Below the pieces are notes generated by a model that was given only the letters and a program-made list of their open reading frames with translations, was not told the origin of the DNA and did not search any database. From Cordylochernes scorpioides (Eukaryota > Arthropoda > Arachnida > Pseudoscorpiones > Chernetidae): DNA of 64,000 bases. Position 1 is the stretch's first letter. Each line of letters begins with the position of its first letter. A program made the translations under genes and the position numbers. The stretch lies in assembly GCA_030710605.1 (NCBI GenBank), contig CP092863.1:58444899-58508898 (forward strand), read 5' to 3'. This document shows positions 30,317 to 41,895 of this stretch, piece by piece.

Positions 30317-32094
30317 TATGGCCCCCGTTGAAGAAGGATGAACATGGTTTGAGTATACTTAAAGCTGGAGAAGCCAGGAATAGAGAAAATAATTTACAGT
30401 TGAAATTAGTTAAGGTAATGGTGACATAGTTTTATGTAAATAAAATATTGTATAGTACACAAGTAAATATTATTTACAAGCAGTTTTACAACACCGGAGA
30501 GTTTGACATTTAAGGAAGTCTTTGAAAATATCAAGGTTATAAAAGGCTATATACAACAAAATCTAATGTACTATAAGGGAAATGTTATTGAGGAGTGTGA
30601 ACAAGGGGAAGAAGAGTCACATACATATGATGGAATTCTGAAGATCATTAAGACTGGGAAACTCTACACTTTAAGATATTTTTCAGGCGGACATGGCAAG
30701 GGGAAACTTGTCATGGGCTTTCTATGCTATAAGTGTAGAGTACGAGAAATGAGGTTGAGGTTGGCAATTGTGTGAGTTCAGAACTGAGGTAAATATAGAA
30801 CTACATACAATGTTAGAATTTTGGCGAACAGAGCGAGGGGAAACTTGCCCTGGGCCAATCTACCTTATCTATGTAGTTACTTGTGTAGCGAGTCCGAGGG
30901 GAAAAGTCCCGTTTGTAGGTGAGGAAGTCGAATGGACTTATATTTAATTTGCGGAAACTATGGGCGCATAGTGCCAAAAATTGGGAAGAGGACTGCGTTG
31001 TCCGTTACAAGTGACAAGCTGCTCGGACACGAGGTGTTTGAACCGTCGTGGGAGCTTGTGCAAGGCGATGATTTCGCGGTGGGTTGAATGTAAAACCCAT
31101 GTCTGCGCGAAATGATGACGGACCGGACAGAATCAGCGACGATGTTTAACGTACCTCCGTGGTAAATATCGGAGGTAGGCTATATCGTGCTGGTTTGGAC
31201 AATGGACAAACATAGATTTGAAGACAGGGTCCGTGTGGCGAACGTGTGGCGCGAGAAGAAGGGGGCGAACTGTGTCGCTCGATGCAGATTGTTCAAGTGC
31301 GAACAAAAAGGAGTTGATAAATATCTAACAGTTAGTCAATCTGCATCCTGTGACGAACACACCATTGGCTAGATGGTGTGGGTCGGTGGATATGCTAGAG
31401 ATGAACTGCGAAATATATTATCATAAATGAAGGGCGAAGGTTAGGATTTTGAAATGACAATATAGAAGTTCGATAATTGATTAATCAATAATTCTCTATA
31501 AAAGGTCCTGAGCTGGTATAAGGTTAACAAAGTTGTAAGAATGAGAGGGACATTCAGGGGAAGATAGATAAAACTCACCAAGGGTTGGTTGTAAGTGAGA
31601 TGTGATGGTTGAAATTCTTCGACGCCTGAATTACAGGGTGAATTTTGAGTCGTTTAGGGAAAGCAATTATTTATCGTGAGTCGTGCTTACAAGTAGTAGA
31701 GGTCATATACAAATAGGTATACAAAAGTTTAGGTGTTGGAGGCATATATTTATTGATAAATTGATTATAAAAAATCTATTGTTAATAGTAAAAATCGTAA
31801 AGCATTAATAGGTAGAATTCCCTTTTTTTAAGAGTTACATTAAAATGGAAATTATTTAATTAAAATGATGATTGTTGAATTCTACTGGTAAGGTAACTAA
31901 TTAAATGAGTTACAAATATCTAAATAAATAGTATGGAGAATAAAATCATTGTTAATAGGCGTGGAGAGGATAAATGGAGTTAATTATGTAAAGATTGGCA
32001 TCAGAGTTTACAAGGAGTGAGTTCTTTAAAGAACGAATGGAAGGGGTAAAACAATTTCACTTACAGGTTATGCTTGTTTAGAGAGCAGGTAAGT
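30317..32094 (-). other. interior of element X without recognisable pol
   Basis: It matches the interior of element Y in inverted orientation, for example the GGCGGACATGGCAAGGGGAA stretch at 30687 against its complement near 35450-35465. No RT, integrase or protease motif was found. Confidence 0.6.
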
Positions 32095-32377
32095 TCATTG
32101 AGATTCGGGAGAGTTCTGTCTGTGACACTGTGCGTACCAGTGTTGTACATCACAGTAGCGGCAGGGATATGGCGGAGTCTTGTCCATGATGATGGAAGGT
32201 GTCCTGCTCTGGCGCGGCGATCGTTCTTGGGCAGATGTATTGCTGGAAGAAGTGCGTGGCAGCTCCATCTCCGTCGTAGGTGAATACTTCTTCGGGATCA
32301 CGGTTCAAAGGTTGGCGAAGAAGGGGTTGAGGGCTCGAAGAGGAGTGGTTACAGTTGAGTTGGGTTTGGCCGATCAT
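32095..32377 (-). pseudogene. gag: mini-gag of element X
   Basis: From ATG 32375-32377 the minus strand reads MIGQTQLNCNHSSSSPQPLL, then FTYDGDGAATHFFQQY, the gag block shared with other elements in the window. That frame stops at 32150. In the neighbouring frame (32301-32095) is the zinc knuckle C-R-Y-C-D-V-Q-H-W-Y-A-Q-C, like CKHCQGYHWNNQC in the gypsy gag at 57.3 kb. Most of a normal gag between these blocks is missing. This suggests a trimmed gag kept for packaging signals or now decayed. Confidence 0.6.
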
Positions 32378-32459
32378 CGTGGCTTGGCTTCTTGTTGCTT
32401 CATACTCCGGTATATGAGGGATTTGCTTCCCGGCCAGGTCTTATCCTGTCGACTCTCAA

Positions 32460-32781
32460 TGTGATATGATCCTGTCGACTTTCAATGTGACAATATAGTG
32501 GTAATGATGTGGTGAGGTGAGAAATAATGAAACAACAAGTTTGGAAGGAATTCCAGGCAATCAGCGAGAGAGAGCGGATCGACGGGCGACCGACCCGCTG
32601 AACGACCGTTTTCCCTGTGTACACAACCGGGGGGCTATCCAAAATAGTCCCCAGGTGTTGACGGGCGGCCCCCTCAGGAATGTGGCCAAAATGGTCGTAA
32701 GTTAGTTGTCTTCTATCGACGTCTCTCTCTCGTTGACTGTAGGTTTACTTTATTATTCCTGGAAGAGCATATATTATAACA
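32460..32781 (-). repeat. LTR of element X, right copy
   Basis: Same length as the left copy with a handful of differences. Immediately left of it, at 32440-32459, lies the primer-site-like complement of TTGAGAGTCGACAGGATAAG. Confidence 0.85.
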
Positions 32782-32789
32782 TATATATA

Positions 32790-33167
32790 TGTCATAATAT
32801 ATACTCTACCAGGAATAATAAAGCAAGCCTACAGTTAACCCAAAGAGAGACGGGAGGGTAAGGACCGTTCATTTTGACATCAGCGACATTCCAAGGGGCG
32901 ACCAGAGGGGCCCGTGAGTTCTTGGGACTATTAAGACAGGATGTAAAGTCCGGTCACTTGAGATATCAGCGACATTTCAAGGGGCCCGTTGGGGCCCGTT
33001 ACTTGGAACCTCAGGACTATTAGGGCAGTTGGGGAATTGTGTTCGACACGAACGGTCCGGCTTTTGCCGGGCCCGGCGCTCTCCCCTTTTCTCTCTGGTT
33101 GTCTGGGTTCATCTTCCAACTTGTGGTGTGATTATTTCTCTTTCTCCACCTTATTATTATATTGCCA
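32790..33167 (+). repeat. 5' LTR of element Y
   Basis: 378 bp. Ends match those of element X's LTR (TGTCATA...TACTCTWCCAGGAATAATAAAG region), but the middle is different, so X and Y are sister subfamilies. The GC-rich middle contains direct repeats around TCAGCGACATT. Confidence 0.85.
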
Positions 33168-33227
33168 CATAAAAAGTCGACAGGATAAGACCTGGCCGGG
33201 AAACAAATTCCCATATCTACTAGTATA

Positions 33228-33573
33228 TGGGAAAAAAAGAAGCAAAACCATGGTGATCGGACAAACCCAACTCAACTGTAGCCACTTCTCTTCGAACTCT
33301 CACCCCCTTCCTCGCCAACTTTTGAACCGTGATCCGGAATATGTGATCACCTACGACGGAGATGAACCTGCTGCACACTTCTTCCAGCACTAGATCTGCC
33401 CAAGAACGATCACCGTGCCAGAGCAGGGCACCTTCCACCACATGGACAAGACTCCGCCACATCCCTGACACTACTGTGGCGGCAACACTGGCCGTACAGT
33501 ATCTGCAGACAGAACCCTCCCTCAATGAACTTAATGAATCTACTTGCGCCCTCAACCAGCATAACCTGTGAGT
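33228..33573 (+). pseudogene. gag: mini-gag remnant of element Y
   Basis: Reads MVIGQTQLNCSHFSSNSHPL and then ITYDGDEPAAHFFQH, ending at a TAG at 33391-33393 where element X reads on. The zinc knuckle seen in X is degraded here. Homology with X is evident at protein and DNA level. Confidence 0.55.
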
Positions 33574-35869
33574 GTGATTGTTTCCACCCCTAGCATTTAT
33601 TCTTTAAATAAGTCTTTCCTTGTAGACTCTGGTGCCAATATTTACATAATTAGTTTAGTTCAATTTGTGTGAATATGTAAAAATGTTTAATAGTTACATT
33701 TATTCTCTCCACGCCTATTAACAGTGATCTTATTATCCATACTATATCTAGCTATGTGAAACCCACTGGATTAGTAACCTTACCATTCTAATTTGATATA
33801 ATTGTCTTCTTATTGTGTGAAATATTTTTATTTTAAAGTAATTCCTTAAAATTGGCATTCTATCTATGCATACTTTACGATTTTTAATAATAACAATCAA
33901 TTTTCCTAATAGTGCTCATTCACAATAGGGCCCCAATACCTCAACATTTGTAACCTTTTGTATATGAACTTCTCTCCTACTTGTAAGCACGGCTCACGAA
34001 ATATAATTTCTTGCCCTAAAAGACTCTAAATTCACTCTGTAATTCAGGCGTCGAAGAATTCCAACCACCACGTGAGCCTTGCTTACAACCAACCCTTGGT
34101 GACTCTTATCTATCTTCCCCTTAATGTCCCACTCATTCTTACAACTTTATCAACTTTTTACCAGCTTATGACCTTTTATAGAATTATAGATTAATCAATT
34201 ATCGAACATTATTGCAAACAATATTGTCATTTCAAAATTCTAATCTTCACCCTTGATTTATGATAATATATTTTGTAGTTGCTCTCTAGCATATCCACCG
34301 ACCCACACCATCTAGCCACTGGTGTGTTCGTCACAGGATTCAGATTGACTAACTGCTAGATGTTTATCAACTCCTTTTTGTTCGCACTTGAACAATCTGC
34401 ATCGAGCGGCACAGCTTCGCTCCTCCTTCTCGCGTCATACGTTCGCCACACGGACCCTGTCTTCAAATCTATGTTTGTCCTTTGTCCAAACCAGTACGAT
34501 ATAACCTACCTCCGATATTTCTCACGGAGGTACGTTAAACATCGTCGCTGACTCTGTCCGGTCCGTCATCATTTCGCGCAGACATGGGTTTTACGTTCAA
34601 CCCATCGCGAAATCATCTCCTCGCACAAGCTCCCACGACGGGTCAAACACCTCGTGTACGAGACGCTTGTTAATTGTAAAGGACAACGCCGTCCTCGTCC
34701 CAATTTTTGGCACTGTGCACGCATACTTTCCTCCAATTATTTAAAACTACTAGAGTCTCTTAGTATCGAAATAATTAAGGTAGATTGGCCCAAAACAAGT
34801 TTCCCCTCGCTCTGTTCGCCTATATTCTACCTTTGCATCTCGAACTATTTTATCTTCGCAAATTAAATATAGGTCCATTCGACTTCCTCACCTACACACG
34901 GGACTTTTCCCCTCGGACTCGCTACACAAGTAACTGCATAGATAAGGCAGAATAGCCCAAAGCAAGTTTCCCCTCGCTCTGTTCGCCAAAATTCTAACAT
35001 TGTATGTAGTTCTATATTTACCTCAGTTCTGAACTCACACAATTTCCAACCTCCACGTTTTACGTTCAACCCACCGCGAAATCATCGCCTTGCACAAGCT
35101 CCCACGACGGTTCAAACACCTCGTGTCCGAGCAGCTTGTCACTTGTAACGGACAACGCAGTCCTCGTCCCAATTTTTGGCACTGTGCGCGCATAGTTTCC
35201 GCAAATTAAATATAAGTCCATTCGACTTCCTCACCTACACACGGGACTTTTGCCCTCGGACTCGCTACACAAGTAACTACATAGATAAGGTAGATTGGCC
35301 CAGGGCAAGTTTCCCCTCGCTCTGTTCGCCAAAATTCTAACATTGTATGTAGTTCTATATTTACCTCAGTTCTGAACTCACACAATTTCCAACCTCCACC
35401 TCATTTCTCGTACTCTACACCTATAGCATAGAAAACCCATGCCAAGTCTTCCCCTTGACATGTCCGCCTGAAAACATATCTCAAAATGTAGAGTTCCCCA
35501 GTCTTAATGACCTTCAGAATTTCACCATGTGTATGTGACTCCCCTTATCGTTATTCACACTCCTCAATATCACTTCCCTTAAAATAAAAGGATTTTGTAT
35601 CACTTCCCTTATAATACATTAGATTTTGTTGTATATAGCCTTTTATAACTTTGATATTATCAAAAATTCTCTTGAATATCAAACTCTCCGGTGTTGTAAA
35701 ACTGCTTGTAAATAATATTTACCTGTGTACTATATAATATTTTATTTACATAAAACGATGTCACCATAACCTTAAATAATTTCAACTATAAAATTATTTT
35801 CTTTATTCCTGGCTTCTCCAGCTTTATGTATACTCAAACCATGTTCAGCCTTCTTCAACGGGGGCCTTA
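33574..35869 (+). other. interior of element Y, with an internal duplication
   Basis: No pol motifs. It holds a roughly 470-bp direct duplication listed separately. Confidence 0.6.
34590..35400 (+). repeat. internal direct duplication, offset about 470 bp
   Basis: Text from CGTTCAACCCATCGCGAAAT (34594) recurs at 35063 with differences. The tract GTTTCCCCTCGCTCTGTTCG occurs three times, near 34798, 34966 and 35309. Element X has a single copy of the block, so the duplication is specific to Y. Confidence 0.75.
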
Positions 35870-36243
35870 TGTCATAATATATACTCTACCAGGAATAATA
35901 AAGCAATCCTACAGTCAACCCAAAGAGAGACTGGAGGGTAAGGACCGTTCACTTTAGACATCAGCGACATTCCAAGGGGCGACCAGAGGGGCCCGTGAGT
36001 TCTCGGGACTATTTAGACAGGATGTAAAGTCCGGTCACTTGAGATATCAGCGACATTCCAAGGGGCCCGTTGGGGCCCGTTACTTGGAACCTCAGGACTA
36101 TTAGGGCAGTTGGGGAATTGTGTTCGACACGAACGGTCCGGCTGTTGCCGGGCCCGGCGCTCTCCCCTTTTCTCTCTGGTTGTCTGGGTTCATCTTCCAA
36201 CCTGTGGTGTGATTATTTCTCTTTCCCCACCTTATTATTATAT

Positions 36244-36248
<5 letters not shown>
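35870..36248 (+). repeat. 3' LTR of element Y
   Basis: 379 bp, very similar to the 5' copy. It is directly followed by a (TA)n run. Confidence 0.85.

Positions 36249-36275
<27 letters not shown>
36249..36275. repeat. (TA)n microsatellite
   Basis: About 27 bp of TA directly after the 3' LTR of element Y. Confidence 0.9.
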
Positions 36276-36278
<3 letters not shown>

Positions 36279-36349
36279 AATAATTCTAATATAGCACAAT
36301 AGTCTGATAGACTTCGTGCTTCTGTAATGATAAAATTTAAAAAAATACA

Positions 36350-36896
36350 TGTAGTATATTCTGAGTTAAGATAGTTCACAACCTTCTTCTGATATTTATT
36401 ATAACTCCATCTCTATATAAAAATATGTATCGACCTTGTAACAAAGTGACAAATAAACAAAGAGGTAAAGGTAGTCTAGACGGAGACAAAGACCAGACGA
36501 ACAGGTGTTTATGATAATGAGTTCAATCACCCCGTCAACAGGTGGCCAGACGTGATAAACAACCCGGCGCCTGACAGGTGGCGTGATTTTAGAAACCAAT
36601 CAGGACTCTCCGCCATATGCGGGCAGCCAATATAAAAGAGCCCAGAAATGGGACAAAGGTAGTTGTTCAGTTAGTTGTTTTCAGAGCGACGCCGTCATAC
36701 GGTCGGGTCTCTCACCCCTATCCGCGATGTAGGCATCCGTGACGCCCGTGGTCCGACTGCCTTCGTCCGTGGTCTACCTCTACCTCTTGGAGTTACCATC
36801 TAGACCTGCCTCTGTCTCTTGCTGTCCCAGTGCGGGAATCCCATCACACACCCACGACCACGACTGCCCAATACATTCCACGTCGGGATTACTACA
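36350..36896 (+). repeat. 5' LTR of element Z
   Basis: 547 bp. It contains GCCAATATAAAAGAGCC at about 36627-36643, a likely TATA promoter, followed by a GTTGTTCAGTTAGTTG start region. Confidence 0.92.
36632..36639 (+). promoter_or_regulatory. TATA box in the element Z LTR
   Basis: TATAAAAG, repeated in the 3' LTR at about 39898-39905. A transcription start would be expected some 25-30 bp downstream, near TAGTTGTTCAG. Confidence 0.5.
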
Positions 36897-36907
36897 GAAC
36901 CCGTTAA

Positions 36908-36919
36908 AGTCGACAGGAT
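36908..36919 (+). promoter_or_regulatory. AGTCGACAGGAT motif, candidate primer binding or dimer site
   Basis: Twelve bases shared with four other LTR element sites in this window (4453, 24480, 32440 and 33174 regions). It is placed 11 bp inside the LTR here. The core GTCGAC is palindromic. It does not begin TGG as a tRNA-CCA primer site would. Confidence 0.5.
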
Positions 36920-36935
36920 AACTGAGGACAGCAGC

Positions 36936-37265
36936 ATGCAGAGGATGACGGAGGTCAGAGACGAATACGTCGCGGATGCCCTCACCAACATGCAACACCA
37001 TTGCGAAGACCTAGTAAACCGCCTAAAAGACGCCATGCGAGGACTAGCTGCAACTCGCATCGAGCAGGTCATCATCGCCCCATCGACATCTCCTGCGCCA
37101 CCAACATCTTACTCCATCGGTTCGAACAGGCAGACAAGATTCATCGAGAAATCCTGGCATTGCTCCGCCAACCAGCATCGACGATGTCCCATGGCAACCA
37201 TCGCAAAAAGTGACCACCAGGCCTCATCAGCGGGACAACAACTAAAGACCAAGTCACCTGACTGA
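36936..37265 (+). CDS. short gag-like frame of element Z, unrecognised family
   Basis: ATG 36936 opens MQRMTEVRDEYVADALTNMQ and continues 109 residues to TGA. It has a helical, charged first half (HHCEDLVNRLKDAMRGLAAT) and a serine/proline-rich second half. No zinc knuckle of standard spacing is visible, although HCSANQHRRC is suggestive. Its place just after the primer-site-like motif argues for gag. Function is inferred from position only. In the same frame it is open further upstream (to 36819), within the LTR. Confidence 0.45.
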   Translation: MQRMTEVRDEYVADALTNMQHHCEDLVNRLKDAMRGLAATRIEQVIIAPSTSPAPPTSYSIGSNRQTRFIEKSWHCSANQHRRCPMATIAKSDHQASSAGQQLKTKSPD

Positions 37266-39615
37266 ACAATCCTCATAACTGTGAGTTTTTAAAGACAACT
37301 TGATTCTCCATAAACTTAATGTTTATTTTCACTGTAATCATTTTAAATCGAATTTTGCAATTTTTATAACATTTCAATTCAAATTTTAAATCTTGTACAC
37401 CCTCATTTATCAATTTTTACTTTATTTTAAGCAACTTTTAAATTTCAATTCATCAATTTCAATCTTACATAAAAAATCGTATTATATTTTAATTACTGGA
37501 ATCATATTTTCTAAACTTATTTGTGTTTTTTTTAATACCTTATTTATAGCCATAATATTAATAATTAAATTTATTACCTTCTTTATTTTACTTGACCTAT
37601 TACTATTCAAATTGATATTTCTTAATATTTAAAAAGTATTAAAATAGTCCTAGATTTGTATTTTTATAAATACCAATTTTAAATTATCTCATCTCATAAT
37701 ATGCCTCCCATTTTTCCCACAATTACAAATACAACTATAAATTACAATATTATAATGAAGAGGTCCCCATCATCTCTAAAATCGATCCTGTACATGAGAC
37801 CAAAGGAGACGCCATCTTGGCCTCCAAAAAGGACAAATAAATCCATTCTTCATCCCAACGACAGCTCAAGGACGCACTGAACTCCCCCTAGTTTTTTCTA
37901 CTTCGTCTTTCCTTCCCTACTTCTAAAGGGGTGGAATGACCTTTGTATCCATCATTAGCAGAGATATGCCTTCCTACTTCAACACTCTTGCCTATCAATC
38001 ATTCAATTATAGGGCCACATTGCCTCCCCGTAGGCCAAACTAGAAAGACATCAATAATCTTGCACCTACACCTAGACATTGTGTGTAAATATGTTCCCTT
38101 TTTTCAGGGACGAATATTTTTTGTTTTCTTTTAACTTTTCTCTCATTTATTTGTAAATCGACTTACAGTTTTACTAGTTTTGTGGTGTTGGACTTTGTTT
38201 TTTTTAACTTACAGATGTAGATAAAGCATTTCAATATTAATCGATAATATCATTTTGTTTATTAACCATCAACATTAATGCCATCAAATACCAATCAACC
38301 CTTTATATATTATTACCTTTAATATTTTTATTTTCCTTTTTTTTTCATCATGTTTAGACTTAGAATTTTACAACTTCAACTATTTTAGACTCCATTTTAA
38401 AAAACCTACACCTAACAATATTTATAATATTTCTTAAACAGATAAAACATTTATCATTTTATTTTTCTTAATAGATTTTCAAAATGTTATTTTTGACGCT
38501 TCCCTTATAACCTCTAACTCTATCCCATGAACCTTTCCTCCCAACTTTTTACATCCATCAAGAGATTATTGTTCGTCAGCCATTTTCTTTTTTTTTATTA
38601 TTGATTAAACTAACTAGAAGACCCTTCCTCGCTGTACATTACCCAACAGTGAGCTCAGGGGACCCAGTTAGATTTTTTTTTCCTCTCATCGTCCGGCTCA
38701 TCATTTTTTCATTTTTCAACTTTTTCTTTTCACCACACAAGCCGGACACAATCAAAATTGACAGCAATAAATCTCTTACATCCACCTCTCCTTTCCCACA
38801 TCCTTCAAACCTCCAACTACCTTCCAAGGGATTGCAGTTCGCCGAACATTTTTTTTTTATTGATTATTCCGACTGGAACAATCCTTCCTCGCTATACCCA
38901 CTCCCAATAGTGAGTTCAGGATATCCAGCGCGATCTTTTATTTTCTTTTTCTCATCGCCCGACTCATCATATCAATTCACCATTTTTTCAAATTTTCACT
39001 TTTTTTTTCATAATTCAAACGGGCACAATCATTATGGACATCAGGGATCCCTCTTACCTCTACCTCTCCCTTTTACCTCCATCAATCTTCCCACCTCTTC
39101 TCACTGTCTGAGCTAATGATGCAGACGGAATATCTTAGGCCTTCTGTTAATGAAAACAATGCCTCACTTAAACAAGTTCGCATTGCATTGCAGAATGTTT
39201 GGGATACTACTTTGCAGAAACATGCTCAGATACCCCCTTTCCCTTTTTCAACCTTAGCGTCACATTATACGTTCAGTCAATAAACTAACTTAATTTTTTT
39301 TCTCTTATCTTTAATGCAATAATATATTATTTTCCTTGTACGATTCATTTTACCATATTTACCATTTTGTATTATATACTTTCTCTTAATCTTTTATCAT
39401 TCATTTTGTGCGTTTTTATTTTTATAACCTTGATTTTTATTTCATTGATACACAACCATTACAACATCTTTCTCTTTTTAACTTGTAGCTTAATAATAAT
39501 TTTAATCAATTTTTATACAAATTATTTATTTTATTTTTTTTATAATATGTTTGTTAGGTTATCATTCATTACATGTCATTCCCCCAACCAAACCTTCATC
39601 ACCGGGGACAGATTC
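37266..39615 (+). other. interior of element Z without coding
   Basis: Long T/C-rich non-coding stretch. The only structure seen is a pair of related blocks at 38570-39110. Confidence 0.6.
38570..39110 (+). repeat. two diverged tandem blocks of about 265 bp
   Basis: CCTTCCTCGCTGTACATTACCCAACAGTGAG near 38624 in the first block corresponds to the similar CCTTCCTCGCTATACCCACTCCCAATAGTGAG near 38883. The flanking TTTTTATT...TTGATTA and CTCTACCTCTCC-type tracts also correspond. Confidence 0.6.
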
Positions 39616-40162
39616 TGTAGTATATTATAAGTTAAGATAGTTCACAACCTTCTTCTGATATTTATTATAACCCCATCTCTATATAAAAATATGTATCGAC
39701 CTTGTAACAAAGTGACAAATAAACAAAGAGGTGAAGGTAGTCTAGACGGAGACAAAGACCAGACGAACAGGTGTTTATGATAATGAGTCCAATCACCCCG
39801 TCAACAGGTGGCCAGACGTGATAAACAACCCGGCGCCTGACAGGTGGCGTGATTTTGGGAACCAATCAGGACTATCCGCCATATGCGGGCAGCCAATATA
39901 AAAGAGCCCAGAAATGGGACAAAGGTAGTTGTTCAGTTAGTTGTTTTCAGAGCGACGCCGTCATACGGTCGGGTCTCTCACCCCTACCCGCGATGTAGGC
40001 ATCCGTGACGCCCGTGGTCCGACTGCCTTCGTCCGTGGTCTACCTCTACCTCTTGGAGTTACCATCTAGACCTGCCTCTGTCTCTTGCTGTCCCAGTGCG
40101 GGAATCCCATCACACACCCACGACCACGACTGCCCAATACATTCCACGTCGGGATTACTACA
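39616..40162 (+). repeat. 3' LTR of element Z
   Basis: 547 bp. Same ends as the 5' copy, followed by TACA. Confidence 0.92.
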
Positions 40163-40166
40163 TACA

Positions 40167-40610
40167 TATATATAATATATATTATTTTTATATAGTAAAA
40201 TAATCCACTAATATTTCAAATTTGGCGAATTCTATAGTTAATTGATTTTAGATTGGATGCTTATATGTTTTAAATGTTTATATTTCTGCCACACAAATAC
40301 TCTCTTTCTATTGAGGCGAGCAACTACAAAGTTCGAATATATATTTATTTTTCTATAAAAAAGGAGCGTTGTGGAATAAAAACTGTCGATTTTCCACCAA
40401 CAACACTGGTATAGAAAGGTTTTATAAAAGGAATTACTACAACGGCCTCCAAATATTGTCCAAATCCAACGTTGCCAGTAGTGCGTTCAAGCAACAAAGC
40501 CATTTTTTCTAAGTACAAAATCCGAATTTTTTCTACGTGTAGAAAATATGGTGGGATTTTAGAGAAAGGTAGTCCATAACTCTCCACTATTTTTATCCGG
40601 ACCTCATTAA
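40167..40610. other. non-coding spacer
   Basis: No gene or element recognised. Confidence 0.5.
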
Positions 40611-40625
40611 TAAAATACTATCCAT

Positions 40626-41230
40626 ATAAAATTAGAGAATTCAAAAGCACGAATGTTTCTTTTATACACAATACAAACTTCTACTGTCCTTACTGCGATG
40701 AAAAAATATGTATTGGGAGGGCTTGGCTCATCAGTGGTGAACCCTCCCAGCGGTTTCGCCAATTTAATCCACCAGACCGCTTCTCAGAGCTCTAATACTG
40801 TATTGGACAATTCTGCTTATATACGCAGCACTGAAGGGTGAAATTTCAGACATATGGTTTTCAAGAAAACTATGGACATAAGCTTATAGGACAGTAGAAT
40901 TACATTCAAATATTTGCATCGAGCAATGCTCTTCCGCAAACAATAAAGACAATAACAAGTTTTCTTGGAAACCATTTTGAGATTCCACCCTTCAGTGTCG
41001 CGTATATAAGCAGAATCGTCCAATACAGTATTAGAACTCTGAGAAGCGGTCTGGTGGATTAAATTGGCGAAACCGCTGGGAGGGTTCACCACTGATGAGC
41101 CAGGCCCTCCCAATACATATTTTTTCATCGTAGTAAGGGCAGTAGAAGTTTGTATTATGTATAAAATAAACATTATTGCTTTTAAATTCTCTCATTTTAT
41201 ATGTTTAGATGGCGCGTTATTGCTTTGTGT
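40626..41230. mobile_element. palindromic SINE-like element, copy 2 (most complete)
   Basis: Flanked by the perfect 15-bp direct repeat TAAAATACTATCCAT (40611-40625 and 41231-41245). Inverted arms of roughly 250-270 bp enclose a loop of about 90 bp. The right tail AGATGGCGCGTTATTGCTTT is not in the palindrome. Arms are nearly identical and hold the GGGAGGG/CCCTCCC hairpin twice. Confidence 0.85.
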
Positions 41231-41359
41231 TAAAATACTATCCATTTAAATAAAATGATATCCACATTTGTATGCCTGATGGGGACAAAAATAATGTTTC
41301 AAATAAATATTAAAACCGTTTATTGTATATATCTCTGAACAAATAAAAAATTTGCAATA

Positions 41360-41637
41360 CACCTATCCCCCGATTTACACGGTAGATACGTTCCTGAGAA
41401 AAACGTGTAAATCGGGAGATAGGTGTACACAGAAATGAAAATAAAATGCATTGACAGGTTAAAATATGTAGTCAGCACATAAGCTCGGGATTCCTCGTGA
41501 GATGTGTACACAGCGCATGTGTTCAATCGCAGTAGCATTTAGTATAGTGCGATAAAAACAAAAAAAAAAAAAAATTGGAAAACCGTGTAAAAGCGAAAAC
41601 GTGTGAAACAAGTACCGTGTAAATCGGGGGATAGGTG
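41360..41637. mobile_element. MITE with 24-bp perfect TIRs, pogo/Tigger-like
   Basis: CACCTATCCCCCGATTTACACGGT at the left is exactly complementary to the right end (41614-41637), with TA at 41358-41359 and 41638-41639. A third, slightly altered inverted copy of the end lies at 41404-41425, so the left 66 bp is itself palindromic. The size of 278 bp and lack of coding fit a MITE. Assignment to pogo/Tigger rests on the TA TSD and the style of the ends only. Confidence 0.8.
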
Positions 41638-41895
41638 TATTTAGCGATATCGTTTTTTTTTTTTGAAAATAGAGAAATCCATACTTAAATCATTTGATAA
41701 TAAAAAATAGTTGGTTGCCTGTAAAGTCGGTTTTACGGGCGAAGATTTTACGTGACAACGGTAGAATATTTATTGATATGAATATAATTAAATTGCACAA
41801 TAGGAACAAGGAATTGAATGAAAATAAGAATTGCACAAATTTTAACTATAGAAATATATTTTGTTTACTGAAACATTGTACATGTAAACTTAAAC

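Larger units (their letters stand above)
29995..32781 (-). mobile_element. non-autonomous LTR element X (minus strand)
   Basis: Two 322-bp direct repeats (29995-30316 and 32460-32781) share ends. TATA lies on both sides (29991-29994 and 32782-32785), although the surrounding sequence is (TA)n. Both LTRs include a 26-bp extension holding AGTCGACAGGAT, and a second AGTCGACAGGAT follows just inside the right LTR. The only coding is a mini-gag at the right end. It is a relative of element Y, in opposite orientation, 8 bp away. Confidence 0.85.
32790..36248 (+). mobile_element. non-autonomous LTR element Y (plus strand)
   Basis: LTRs at 32790-33167 and 35870-36248 share TGTCATAATATATACTCTAC starts and TATTGCCA ends. 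TATA flanks both sides. AGTCGACAGGAT lies 7 bp inside the 5' LTR. The interior has a broken mini-gag and no pol. It forms a head-to-head pair with element X. Confidence 0.85.
36350..40162 (+). mobile_element. non-autonomous LTR element Z
   Basis: Two 547-bp LTRs (36350-36896 and 39616-40162), TGTAGTATATT...GATTACTACA, are flanked by the 4-bp TSD TACA (36346-36349 and 40163-40166). They differ at only a few positions. Only a short gag-like frame is present. The rest of the interior is pyrimidine-rich and non-coding. Confidence 0.93.
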
